Below, piece after piece: positions 24,701-35,418 of a stretch of DNA of 40,758 bases (position 1 is its first letter; the number at the start of each line of letters is the position of its first letter). The position numbers were made by a program, and so were the translations under genes. The stretch spans positions 1 to 40,758 of the forward strand of contig CAXKVV010001452.1 in the NCBI GenBank assembly GCA_964058805.1, in the 5' to 3' direction. The notes below the pieces were generated by a model. That model saw only the letters and a list, made by a program, of their open reading frames with translations, made no database searches and was not told the DNA's origin. Source of the DNA: Schoenoplectus triqueter (taxonomy: Eukaryota > Streptophyta > Magnoliopsida > Poales > Cyperaceae).

Positions 24701-27700
24701 ATAATAATAATAATAATATGCAATCCCTGCTTACTGTAAATTGATGTTGCTATTAAGTATCGGTGATATATATTTGCCTTTTTTTTTTTAAGTAGCAGGC
24801 TAAATGCCATATATACTATGTGATTTTATTAATCAAATTGACAAAAGAGATGTTACAGGTAAGAAGGGAGGGGGAGGGAGGGAGATGAGTATCTATTACA
24901 GTGAAATCTAAACCTACAATAATAATAATCGGATTAGACTACTTGAAAGTTACACTAAAGATGTGTGCAATAATAGTAATAATAATAAAAAGTGTAGTAA
25001 CAATCATAGTCGTGATGTCCCTGTGATTAGGAGTTAGCACCCGACTGTGCTCTAATTGTCATATATATATATATATATATATGCCTTGTTAAGATTTATC
25101 GGGTATCAGTTAAAAGTATAAATGTTAAAGCTTACAGCGTATAGTTAGCACTGGTTGTTGATCGCCTGGCAGTGTAAAAATAATCGGTTGTCTACTGCAT
25201 TTGGAAGAAGATCCGTTCTCTGCATAGCTTTCCTGAGATGCCCTATAGTTACGTGTCTGAAAGAAATTTTATATATATGTAACTCTTGATTTAGTGGTAA
25301 CAAGGTAATAGCGCCTTAAACAAATTAGGGGCAAAAGATGGACAGAAGAAAAAAAAAAATGAATGAACTACATGAGTAACATAACCTCATTGTTTCTAAT
25401 TTCATAAAAAATAAAAAAATTAAACCCGCGATGTCTGGCATTAATCACTAAATGCATCAATTAAATTAAATAACTGCAATAAATAAACCGTCTTAACTGT
25501 AATAAAAAATAAATTCAACACCCCCCATCATGCAAATTACATAAATTGAAGAAATTTCTTTGTAATAAAATTGAATGTACACTGCCAGACTAGTGAAAAC
25601 TAACAGACTCTAATCTCCATCAATCAATTTCAAGTTTTTAACATATATAAATAACAAATTAGTTCTACAAAATTAATGATTAATTCTTCTCAAAAATAAT
25701 TAGTGAGAAAATAACTTAAAACCTGAATGTCTTGAAATTGCATTGAGTGTGGCAAAGCTCCCAAGTTCACTGATAACAAATTTGCACAATGCCCGCAGCG
25801 TACTGTTACTATGTTGAGCACGTTGTTGCTTGGTACACTGACCTGCAGAGATAATTGTTATCATGTCTGGAAATCGTACTAACTTGTAAATTGTCATTAA
25901 AGAATGCATACAGAATAGCAGAGCCATTTTTACAGATAATAGATAATTCAAATAATTTTAGCATACAAATGTATAACACTGAGAAGTTTTGTCGTCTCAG
26001 TCATACTAACAGACAATGAAACTGAGCATCTGAAAAAAAATCGAAAGTAGTCCCCTCAAAATTACAATTTACAAGAGCATTGTTGAGGGAAGATTTGGTG
26101 GTTTTGTAAATGCCAAAATGCAAACAAAGGGACTGATCATTGCACTATCTTAAAAGTAGTAAAGCTTGCTAATTGAGGCTATAAAACTTGAAAAAATTAT
26201 TGATCAATAAAAGTGAGAACCGATGCTTTTTTCAGATATGTCTCTTCTTTTCGTCATAATATTGACTTTATTGTAGTATTTTAAAGAAATAGATCACCTT
26301 TTGTCCCCCAAACCTGGAGAAGCGGTTACATTAATTACTCTTCAATATAGCGCGGAAATTTATTGAGTTACTGTTTAATTTGGTTTTCTAGGTTCGAAGA
26401 AAATCCAAAATATAGAACAAAATTGCATTCGGAGTTTATTTTCAGGTTGTATAGTTTTTTCCCCCATGCTTTTTCCCATTTTTTTTGGGAGAAGTGGATA
26501 GCAGGTTAGATAACTAGTGTTGGGATATCAAATCCCAGATAAATCAGTGATTTTTTTATTATAATTATTCAAATAATTCTAATTTTAATAATAAAAGTGA
26601 TAAAATTAAAATTTTAAGAATATGAATAGTAGCGCGTCACTATCAGTGGCGTCTTTCCTTTTTTTTTTTACTTTTCAGTATTTTTTCTTAAAAAAAAACC
26701 CTATCAGCGCAAGTGAAAGTAACATTTTTCCCATTGACTCCATAGGGTCAACTTAGCCACTCTAAGTTTTTAAAAAATAAAAAATTGATATACGCTACTC
26801 CCAGCGACGTCTTTGCACAAACGCGTCAGTGGAACTGGTGCATTTACACCGCGCCACTGACAGTGGTGCGCTGTCATTCATATTCATAAAATTTTGATTT
26901 TATCACTTTTATTATTAAAATTAGGATTATTTAAATAATTATTATAAAAAAGTGCAGATAAATATAAGAGAGGGTGAATCACGTGCAAAGCTACACATTT
27001 CAAAACAAAAAGAAATGAAAAATGTATAAAAAGGAACGGCCACATCCAATGACTTATGGGACGTTGACAGTTAAAAGGGAAAATGGATTAGTTAGTGACT
27101 TTAGTAGTCATTAACTATATCGCATGCAATTAAATATAAATTAAATGTGATTGACAAACTAAGATAAAAATATCTTTGCAGCTATATGAGCAATAGTTTA
27201 TAACAAGATGTCCTGTTAGTATTCACACCGATTTTTGATTATAATTATTTAAATAATTCTAATTTTAATAATAAAAATGATAAAATCAAAATTTTAAGAC
27301 TACAAATGGTAGTGCACCATTGTCAGTAACTCTTTACAAAGACATCACTGTCAATTTCTTCCTTTTTTACTTTTTAATTATTTTTTCTTAAAAAAAAACT
27401 ATTAACGCAAGTGGGAGTGACGTTTTTACTACTAGTACCATCAAATGATAGGGTTATAAATGAATTTAGCGATCTAAATTTAATGATTTTTTATCTAATA
27501 TCAAATGATACTCAAATTATATCAAATTAAAATCACAATCTTTTTCTGGCGTCACTAAACTTATAAATATTTTTTTATAATAAATTCACTACACAGTACA
27601 CTATACGCCACTAAATTAATAAATAAAGGAATAAGAGAGTCCCAAACTTGAGACCAACTTCGGTTTCAAGATTTATTTTAGCCGTCAGATCAACATCTGA

Positions 27701-29609
27701 TCATCAATTTTAATTAAATTTATTTCTTTTCTCATATTTTGTTTTAATTTAAATATTAATTCGACAGTTTTGATCCAAAGGCTTGAGAACTCCCAATTCC
27801 ATAAATAAATACTACAACGTTTCAAAGTTTTAACAGACACATTCAATATAAAATACTTATCTCAACAAAAAGGCATCAGAAAAATAATAATGAAAATTTG
27901 AAACCAAAAAAGAACATATGAATCTAGACGTCATCCATGTCTTCATTAAGTGTAATAATTTAAACACTTTAAGAAAGGGGTGAGACCTTTTTACGGAGAA
28001 AAAAGTTATCCTTTTTAAAAGAGGTAGAGTAAAAAAAATAATACCATTTAGAATACAAGTAATACGCCCAAAAGCAAAACATATTTTTAATTCATTAACT
28101 AAGATGGTGAGAAATGGATGAAACACATGGCAAAACAAATGTATATGATGGTGAAGAAAACATAGTTACGACGAAGTTAGGATCTTCATGCCTTTTTCCC
28201 ACAGATACTTTGTGACATTACTATGACAGTACATATTTAAATTTGTTTCAGACCCAAGAAACAGGCCATGCCTAACTGTAAAGAGAAAGGAAATTAGTTG
28301 TTTAGTAATTACCCAATTTGAGAAAATGGGCAGGGACTAGGGAGGTAGAAGGTCAGAGAGGTATACGAGCTAGAACCTGTAATTAGACGCCATTGATTTT
28401 GCCAAGATAGCAGAAAAACAGCACTCTCCGGTCCATACCGAAGACTATATAGCCATGAAGTAGCGAATTGACAAGTTTTCATATCTCCATCATAGCTTCA
28501 ATAACATTACAATAAGAACTGTTGAAAGCTAGAGATATAGTACAGTAGACGTGTATTCTAGAGCTAGCCCGAGAAGAGTACTAAATATAAAGGGAGGTGT
28601 AAAACAGTAAACTGTGCATGGAGAAATACCAGAGGTCTGTGTAGTTCTATGGATATCTTAATTACATACATATAGACGGGTTCAGGAGTCAAGAGTGGCT
28701 ATGTTCTATCTCTCAGCAATTTTGAGATATCCTTCATTAGATTTCGCTGCATGGTATCTATCCTTTTCTGCATGTTAATTATTTTTTTTTCTGTTTTAAG
28801 TATTGATCATGAGGGTTTTTGGATGAGGAATCTCATCAATTTATGCTCTTAGTAATAAAAAATTCCTAATGGATTGAAGTGTTTTGGAAAGTAAACCATG
28901 AATATTAAAAAAATCCAACGTTTTGAGGTAGTATTAATTTAATCTAAAATTAACGACACATAACGCGCAATCATATGAACAGGATAAAAATAAGCTTTTC
29001 AGATATGCGCATCTAGGTTTAATGGTACTAAACTTGGGAAAAAAATTCTTATTTTGAAGGATATATATTGGAGTAAGCAATAAAAATACAGAAAGCGAAA
29101 TTTACTAAAGAGTAAAAGATTAAACCTTTTGAGTAAGCCGTTGAGCAACAATCCATAAAGCTTTCTTTCAAAAAAAAAAAATCGATAATGCTTGGAAGGG
29201 AAAAAAAATGCTCAGGATAAGTGAGTGATATTTCAAGTAAAACTGAAAGTTTCAATTTCTTTCTCGCTTGAATTTGTCGCTTGTGATCACTTTATTTCTC
29301 TTGTAGAAAGTTCTTCAATTCAATCTTCGTAAAAGAAGGACAATTTGGAACTAGATTCCTGAATAATCATTGAATATGTTTCTAAAGCATGCAGTTGTTA
29401 AACGACTTGACTTACCACACGTTGGTGATTATAGAAATAATCGCGATGCAGCATTAAATAATTTTAGAAAATTGTGCAAGTATGGATGCAACCAACAACA
29501 AGAGTGATCTAGAGAGAGAGGAGAGAGGGGGGGGGGGTACCGCGAGAACAGTGTTGCAAAAATTGCAGTGGACATAGCAGACTTGCTCAGGAGAGATCAT
29601 AGCTGACAT
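21717..29609 (-). CDS. YAB2: YABBY2-type transcription factor (six exons, complete)
   Basis: Minus-strand exons are 29541-29609, 25723-25842, 25136-25256, 23616-23664, 23443-23518 and 21717-21827, giving 181 aa; every phase closes and every intron is GT..AG. The N-terminal C2C2 zinc finger uses C15/C18 (CYVHCNFC) and C39/C42 (VRCGHC). A variable Ser/Gln-rich middle (about 60-104) is followed by the HMG-like YABBY domain (105-156), with [34 protein letters not shown] and [11 protein letters not shown]. The N-terminus ([18 protein letters not shown]) points to the YAB2 clade. Family role: nuclear DNA-binding factors promoting abaxial identity and blade growth of lateral organs. The ATG (29609) is the first of the frame after the TATA box. 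Exon 1 is followed by a C run and CT repeat, directly at the donor. Transposon copies lie in introns 1, 3 and 5. Confidence 0.95.
22621..22993. mobile_element. Foldback MITE-like element, copy 3 (YABBY2 intron 5)
   Basis: The ends AAGGGAAGGAATCACTTGAC and, inverted, AAGGGAAGGGATCCCTTGAC enclose long inverted arms. It is flanked by GTA on both sides (22618-22620 and 22994-22996). It shares TTGACAATG, the run before AAATATAAAAAT and the GATAGTCCATCAAAAA/TGGATTATCAAATGATAAT core with the two copies in the FLA intron. It is the copy with the best-defined ends. Confidence 0.8.
23777..23803. repeat. (ATA)n microsatellite
   Basis: About nine ATA units in intron 3 of the YABBY2 gene. Confidence 0.9.
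23916..24555 (+). mobile_element. GC-rich hAT-like non-autonomous element, copy B (YABBY2 intron 3)
   Basis: The ends are TAGAGTATTAAAA and, inverted, TAGAGTTATAAAAAAA, flanked by a perfect 8-bp duplication CCTACTTA (23908-23915 and 24556-24563). CGGGTCGGGTCGGGAC-type runs occupy both sides of a short AT-rich centre, with GCCCGCGCCCGTGCTAGACC near the right end. The G-rich strand is the plus strand, which is the template strand for the YABBY2 gene. An 84-codon Arg/Gly-rich ORF in it is not a gene. Confidence 0.88.
25061..25082. repeat. (AT)n microsatellite
   Basis: Eleven uninterrupted AT units in intron 3 of the YABBY2 gene, about 50 bases below exon 3. Confidence 0.92.
26545..26954. mobile_element. 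Mutator-like MITE with CACTG..CAGTG arrays, copy 2 (YABBY2 intron 1)
   Basis: It is flanked by a perfect 9-bp duplication CAGATAAAT (26536-26544 and 26955-26963). Long inverted arms share TTTTAATAATAAAAGTGATA on the left and its inverse on the right. Near-palindromic units (GCGTCACTATCAGTGGCGTC at 26633; GCGCCACTGACAGTGGTGCG near the right arm) match the copy at 15515-15920. No ORF of note. Confidence 0.85.
27226..27440. mobile_element. Truncated copy of the CACTG..CAGTG MITE (YABBY2 intron 1)
   Basis: CACCGATTTTTGATTATAAT and the following AAATAATTCTAATTTTAATA arm align with the left arm of the element at 26545-26954, followed by decayed core units (GCACCATTGTCAGTAAC, CATCACTGTCAA, CGCAAGTGGGAGTGACG). 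The right arm is absent, so this is a 5' fragment. Confidence 0.65.
29509..29537. repeat. GA repeat and G run at the YABBY2 exon 1 donor
   Basis: A GA-rich repeat leads into an 11-base G run ending next to GTAC. On the gene's strand this is a donor GTAC followed by a C run and a CT repeat, so the intron starts with a pyrimidine tract only two bases past the GTA. Confidence 0.85.
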
Positions 29610-29689
29610 TGTTTCAGTCTGAAGCCTGTATTTCCATACGATCCGAGGAAAAAGAAAATTAAAGGATGACACAGAGAGAAAGTGGTAGG

Positions 29690-29696
29690 TTTTATA
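29690..29696 (-). promoter_or_regulatory. Likely TATA box of YABBY2
   Basis: TATAAAA on the minus strand lies 81 bases before the ATG at 29609. A start about 30 bases downstream would give a leader of roughly 50 bases that is C/T-rich (CTTTCTCTCTGTGTCATCC). The hAT-like copy C begins only 18 bases further upstream. A weaker alternative, TTATATCC, lies beyond the transposon near 30430. Confidence 0.6.
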
Positions 29697-29713
29697 ACGC
29701 ACAACCGCACAAG

Positions 29714-30346
29714 TAGAGTTATAAAAAAACCCGGACGGATCAGACCCGACTCGCTGAACCTGTGGCCGCGAACCGTCCCGTTCCGACCCGTCAAACCCGT
29801 GACCCGTTAGAACCGACGGGTCTAGCACGGGCGCGGGCAAAAAAATTTCAAAAAAACCCGTACTAGACCCGACCCGTTTTGGACCCGTCCCGACCCGACC
29901 CGACCCGCCCAATCCGTGCAAACCCGCCCCCGACCCGTCCCGGGAATCCGTGCAAACCCGGAAAAATTCAAAAAAATTCAAAAAATTCAAAAAAATATGA
30001 AAAAAATTAATTTTTTTGGTAAAAAAATTAAATAATGATATATTTTAAATATTCTTAATAATTATTTTTGAATTTTTCGGAAATTTTGAGAATTTATTTG
30101 AATTTTGAAAAAAAAACCTTGGACCCGCCCCACCTTTGGACCCGACCCGCTCCGCCCCGCTGACCCGTCCGACCCGACGGGTCTAGGACGGATCGCGGCC
30201 AAACCCCCCAAAATGGCCCCGTCCTAACCCGTCCCGTGAAAACCTGTTGACCCGTCCCAACCCGTCCCGCCAAAACCCGCCGACCCGTGCCGACCCGTTC
30301 CGACCCGTCCCGACCCGTCCCGACCCGACCCGTTTTTAATACTCTA
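29714..30346 (-). mobile_element. GC-rich hAT-like non-autonomous element, copy C (YABBY2 promoter)
   Basis: The ends are TAGAGTTATAAAAAAA on the plus strand and TAGAGTATTAAAAACGGG on the minus strand. It is flanked by an 8-bp duplication with one mismatch (CGCACAAG at 29706-29713, GGCACAAG at 30347-30354). It is the same family as 23916-24555 but inverted, so its G-rich strand is the coding strand of YABBY2. Long ORFs on the minus strand here (such as 29454-29990) merely fuse element sequence to YABBY2 exon 1. Confidence 0.88.
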
Positions 30347-30354
30347 GGCACAAG

Positions 30355-32415
30355 TATGATAGGCTTTTTGTTTTTGGTTAATTTATTTGGGTTGGAACTT
30401 GGAGTAGACTAGTGAGAGAGGTGTTTGGATATAAGAGGCAAGCTGGTACGAAAGGTAGTGGGGAAAAAAAATAACCAGGGTGGGTGCAACAGTACGTCTG
30501 TACGTGTGTGGTTTTGTGGGCATCGCGGTCGGGCTTAAATTCCTACCTGAACTTATCTCCAATTTTCACGAAGAATGGAGTCATCTAGTTTGTTGTGGAT
30601 CAACAATAAATAGAGAATATATTACTCTCGATCTCTTTATACGGCGAATTCAAAATAGCAACTAAGCGATGATATAATAGATATTGAATTTAATATAAAA
30701 AAATGACGGCACATTATAAATGTGCATCTGTCTAAAAAAAAATAACGTCATCCCATAAACTAAGTTGAAATGAAATGACGACACCTCTATGTAAATTGTT
30801 TCTTAGTTCTTTCAGTCTAACAGAAATGTTAATACTATGACAGATAAATTTCAAAATGAAACAACGAGTCTGGACTTGTTGTCACATAGGCCCACCTCTG
30901 TGTATAATGATAGTTATAGAATACATTTATAGGACTTTGACGATATATATTTACTTGTTGAGAAAACTATTAAATTGATCTTGGATGAAAATTTCTTGAA
31001 GACAGTAACATACATAAAAAAATATTCAAAATTGTTTTCTTTATATAATATATTAGAGTCAAATAGAATGTTTTTCATTCTTATATTAATATATAAAGTA
31101 GTATGTGCGAGTCAGTAGTTTTATTTCTAAATTAAATCAAATAAAAATTTAATAATCACCTTGTGTGAATTTAAATTGTATTTTTAAATGAAAGATCATA
31201 ATTCCTAAAAGAATAAATATTGACACAATTTGAAGCGGCGATTTAGCCATGTCACACAATAATCAGTATAAAAATATTAATATGTTGCCATATTTTTTCT
31301 TAGCAAACACCCAAAAAAATGCAAAGTACCAACTCCATATCAAAAACTTTTGAAACACACAAAGACATATATATAACATTATTTTTAAGTCACGCCGCAA
31401 GCTAGTAATTGGATCACCCAATTCAAGTTATATATTTCTCATTAATTGCATGCACATCATCAAAAGTCAAATGTTCATACTCCTTTTGTTATTTTCAAAT
31501 AATTTTCATGATATAACTACAACAAATTTTGAAGATGTACGTCCAAAATGTTGTTTAATTATAGGGAATTTTTTTTTCCACGCCATGCATAAAAAAATCT
31601 TCCCATCATTGTTACAAATGGAGATAATAAGTGACAAAAATGCTGGTGAAAAAGGTTATGATTGAAAGAATGAATGGGTGTGGAAGTCTGCTGCTGCTCT
31701 CTCTCTCTCTTGCTCCCTCTATTTTTCTCTCTCCGAGTGGGAGAATGGGGGAGGTATTAACTAGAGTGAGATACCAAGATCCATTAGATCGAAGCGCAAT
31801 GAAAAGTTAAGAAAAGAAACTAGGTCTAATTATTGAAGTGACACAATTACCCCTTTCAATAAAATGGAAACTGCTTTTGCTAATTGAGTTCGTAATCTTA
31901 GACATTACTGTCCTTGCTTTATTTGGTTTTTGCTTCAACGACAGGCCGACCTATTTAATTACTTAATCGGGGCCACCGCTTGTCCTTCTCATTCTTTGGA
32001 CTTTAGCATGACTCTATATTCTCCAGTGCTTACTAATTATTATTTTTTATCTATTGATTTCTTATGATAAACACAGTACAACATCGAATTTATATCTTCC
32101 TGGTTACCTATCAGAGATTTTACAAAACACTTCTAAACAAAGTATTAATTAAATTCGTGAGAATACAAAAAAAATAAAACTGGTAGCAGGTTGCAAAAAA
32201 TGTGATGATGATACCAGAAATACAGTTGCGGAGCTTGCATAAAAAATGGGTGTCTGAAATATATTATTTATTTATTAAATAATTACAGGTCGAATTTGAG
32301 AGTTATAAATGGCACTTAATATAATTGCAGTATAATTCAACAAGACCAAAGAAAATTTATTTAAATCCAAATTCAGAAGGCGGCGTGAAGCTTCATCGCT
32401 TAGAAATGTGTTGTT
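30355..32415. other. Distal upstream region of YABBY2; no gene seen
   Basis: AT-rich DNA with no supported gene. Short ORFs at 30480-30665 and 31450-31665 (plus) show no recognisable domain. A CT repeat lies at 31697-31710. If YABBY2 has distal control elements they could lie here, now separated from the TATA box by copy C, but none can be named from sequence. Confidence 0.5.
31697..31710. repeat. (CT)n microsatellite
   Basis: A short CT run, followed by a looser C/T-rich tract to about 31735. Confidence 0.85.
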
Positions 32416-33769
32416 CACAGAAATGATTTAGATAACACTTATTTAACAACAGTTATATATTAAATCCGTTGTTAAATAAATCAGTGGCATCATTGTAATA
32501 TTAAAAATTTCATTAACAACGGTTTATAATAAAAAAACATTATTAAAATAGACTCTCAGAATCCAAAAAAAAACAGCAGAATAATTTAGCAACGGTTCCT
32601 TAAAAGAATCTTTGTTAAACACTATCTTTAAGACTTTAACAATGATTCTGTGCTTAGAACCATTGTTAAATGATGCGTTTAGCGACGGTTCAAAGAACCG
32701 TTGCTAAATGATTCTGCTGTTTTTTTTGTCTGACAGCTGCTCTGACATTTGTTTTTTTGCTCCAACCAATAACATTTGTTCCCACAGATTGTCCATCTCA
32801 CCGTTCGTTAATCCCAATCCAACGTTCCAAAAATAAAAATTTAAAAACTAAAATATCACGGATTACCAACCATTTTTTATTTATTTTCATATATAAAAAA
32901 AAGAAATGAAAGAGAGATAGAGAGAGAGAAAGAAAGAAAGAAAGAAGAGAGAAGAGAGAAAGAAGAAATAAAAAATGAAATCCGACCATCTCAACTTCAA
33001 ACGGTCATAACTTTTGATAGAAAATTCCGATTGAAGCGTTCTAGATGACAACGTAAAGTTAATGACGAGATCTATAGGGTTAACTACTTACATCATTACC
33101 GTCATTTTCGGGGCAAAAAATCTCATCTTCAAAATCAAAAACGCATTTGAAGTTTTTTTTCTGTTCTTTTCTGCTTTTTTCTTTGGTTGTATAGGTTTTC
33201 ATATTATTATATGAGCAAGATGTATGCATTTTTTGAGTAAATATTTTTTTATTTGATGAATAATTATATTTCTTTCATATTAATTATTGAATGAATAATA
33301 TATAATAATATTTATTCTTATCTAATCAATATAACTCCATATTCATTATTTACTGTTAATCAATACGACTCAATATCAATCTGACTCGTACCTTTTAAAC
33401 AAAGTTAAATTTAAAAACAAAATCTATTTTTTAAATACCTTTAGCAATGGTTTTTAACTAATAGCCATTGCTAAAGGGTCCTTTAGCAACGGTTATTAGT
33501 TAAAAATATTGCTAAAGGTTTTTTATTTCAATAATTATTGCTAAGATACTCTTTAACAACGGATTTTGTTTAAGAACTATTGTTAAAGGACCCTTTAACA
33601 ATGATTATTAGTTAAGAACCATTGTTAAATGTCTTTCAAAAATAATTTTAATAATATATTTTTAACAACAGTTGTTTATATTTTTCCTAACATGCTCTTT
33701 AATAACGGTTGAAGAATCGTTGTTAAAGGGCTTCAAAAACCGTTACTAAATCCAAAATCTGTTGTAGTG
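32416..33769 (-). mobile_element. CACTA (En/Spm)-like non-autonomous element
   Basis: The terminus at 33769, read on the minus strand, is CACTACAACAGATTTTGG, a CACTA-type end. Both flanks carry many subterminal palindromes of the form TTTAGCAACGGTT..AACCGTTGCTAAA (for example 32678-32708, and many between 33440 and 33740), as expected of transposase-binding subterminal repeats. The centre holds a GAAA/GA tract (about 32913-32965) and no transposase. The opposite end is a poor match (CACAGAAATGATTTA near 32416), and no 3-bp target duplication was found, so that boundary is approximate. Confidence 0.6.
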
Positions 33770-34865
33770 ATGATTATATGTGATTAGTTTATAATAATTT
33801 CAGACTGTGTTGAATGGGCAGTATAATAAAAACGCTCAATTAAAACACCCTTTCGCCCAACATATATTTTAATAATACTGTACGTTGTAAAGATTCAAAT
33901 AAAATCAATTTTTAATCTAGCAGCAAAAGAAAATATTCTTAGTATGAGAGGTTATATGTTCAAAATCTGAATAAATTTCTCTATAAATATTTATAAATTT
34001 TGAGAATTTAACTCTCATTTGTCTTATAAGAAAAACAATTACAACTTCGCTATAACGCTACTATAGTGGCTCCTCTTATCTATTTGGAATTTATTGGGAC
34101 CAAATTAAATGACAATTATATCAGTTTGATTTATAAAGCCACTATAAATATTAATGCTTACCATCAAATTAGTTTTATTATTTAATCCGACTAAAAAAAT
34201 ATTGAAAAATTGAAATAAACTAGTTCCTTTAATTAATTTATACGTCATTTCACAAATGTTAGATGTATACCATCTTCAGAATTAAAAAAATAAAAAATAA
34301 AGGTTTGTTGTTAACATCTACTTTTCTGAATGAAAGTAAATAGACCATATTATTTCAATTTTGATTGTTGGACTAAACATATTCAATACATCTAAAAGTG
34401 CATTCTAAAATTTCAAATCAAATCAATTTGTTCCATTCATTTTTAATCCGGTGATGCGGATTGAAATAGTGCGGCTTTAATTATTTTGAGTCCGTTTGAT
34501 GAATTAAGGAATAAATTTAAAAGAATGATAATTTTAAAAGAGTGATAAAACATCCTATAACTATTGTGTGACTAGGTACTAATAATATATATACAGGCGG
34601 TCGGCGTTTGCTACCATAGAAGAGATGGCCAGATCCAGTCATGGAACGATCCGGACAGACTGATTTAATTTAAACAGTTTAGATTTAATTAATAAGAGGT
34701 GAGGTTTTGTTTTTGTTTTTTTTATGAGTATATGTATGATAGACATAGTTATAAAATTCTGACATCACAGCTGATGTAAATTCATATATATGAACTGATA
34801 ACCGCATGCTTCTGTCTATGTAGTGTCACATCGTTGCGACTGTTTTGATCTTTCATGGCTTCAGC
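33770..34865. other. AT-rich intergenic DNA with a Harbinger fragment
   Basis: No gene seen. At 34488-34555, GAGTCCGTTTGATGAATTAAGG and the following AGAATGATAATTTTAAAAGAGTGATA align with the left end of the element at 17929, but nothing matching its right end follows. Confidence 0.5.
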
Positions 34866-35410
34866 TAGAGTTATAAAAAAATCCGGACGGGTCAGACCCG
34901 ACCCGTCGAACCCGTGGCCGGGACCCGTCCTGCCCCGACCCATGATCCAACCCATCAAACCCGTGACCCGTTAGAACCGACGGGTCTAGCACGGGCGCGG
35001 GCAAAAAAATTTCAAAAAAACTCGTGCTAGACCCGACCCGTGCAAACCCACCCGACCTGCCCCGACCCGTCCCAGGAATCCGTGCAAACTCGGGAAAATT
35101 CAAAAAAATATAGAAATTTTTTTTTGGTAAAAAATATAAATAATTATATATTTTAAATATTCTTAATAATTATTTTTGAATTTTTCGGAAATTTTGAGAA
35201 TTTATTTGAATTTTATTGGATTATTTTTTAATTTTGAAAAAAAAAAATTTAGACCCGCCCCATCCTTGAACCCGTCCGACCCGACGGGTCTAGGATGGAT
35301 CGCGGCCAAACCCCCCAAAATGAACCCGTCATAACCCGTCCCAACCCGTCCCGCCAAAACCCGCCGACCCATGCAAACCCGTCCCGACCCGACGTGTTTT
35401 TAATACTCTA
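34866..35410 (-). mobile_element. GC-rich hAT-like non-autonomous element, copy D
   Basis: The ends are TAGAGTTATAAAAAAA and, inverted, TAGAGTATTAAAAACACG, flanked by a perfect 8-bp duplication GCTTCAGC (34858-34865 and 35411-35418). Same orientation as copy C. The C-rich plus strand shares the GACGGGTCTAGCACGGGCGC block with copy C and is shorter (545 bp), having lost part of the CGGGT runs. No coding capacity. Confidence 0.88.
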
Positions 35411-35418
35411 GCTTCAGC

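Noticed and set aside
27857..28138. 93-codon minus ORF in YABBY2 intron 1
   Set aside because: No recognisable domain, and the flanking YABBY exons join in phase without it.
29454..29990. 178-codon minus-strand ORF covering YABBY2 exon 1
   Set aside because: It fuses transposon sequence (before the ATG) and intron read-through (after the donor) to the true 23-codon exon; only 29541-29609 is coding.
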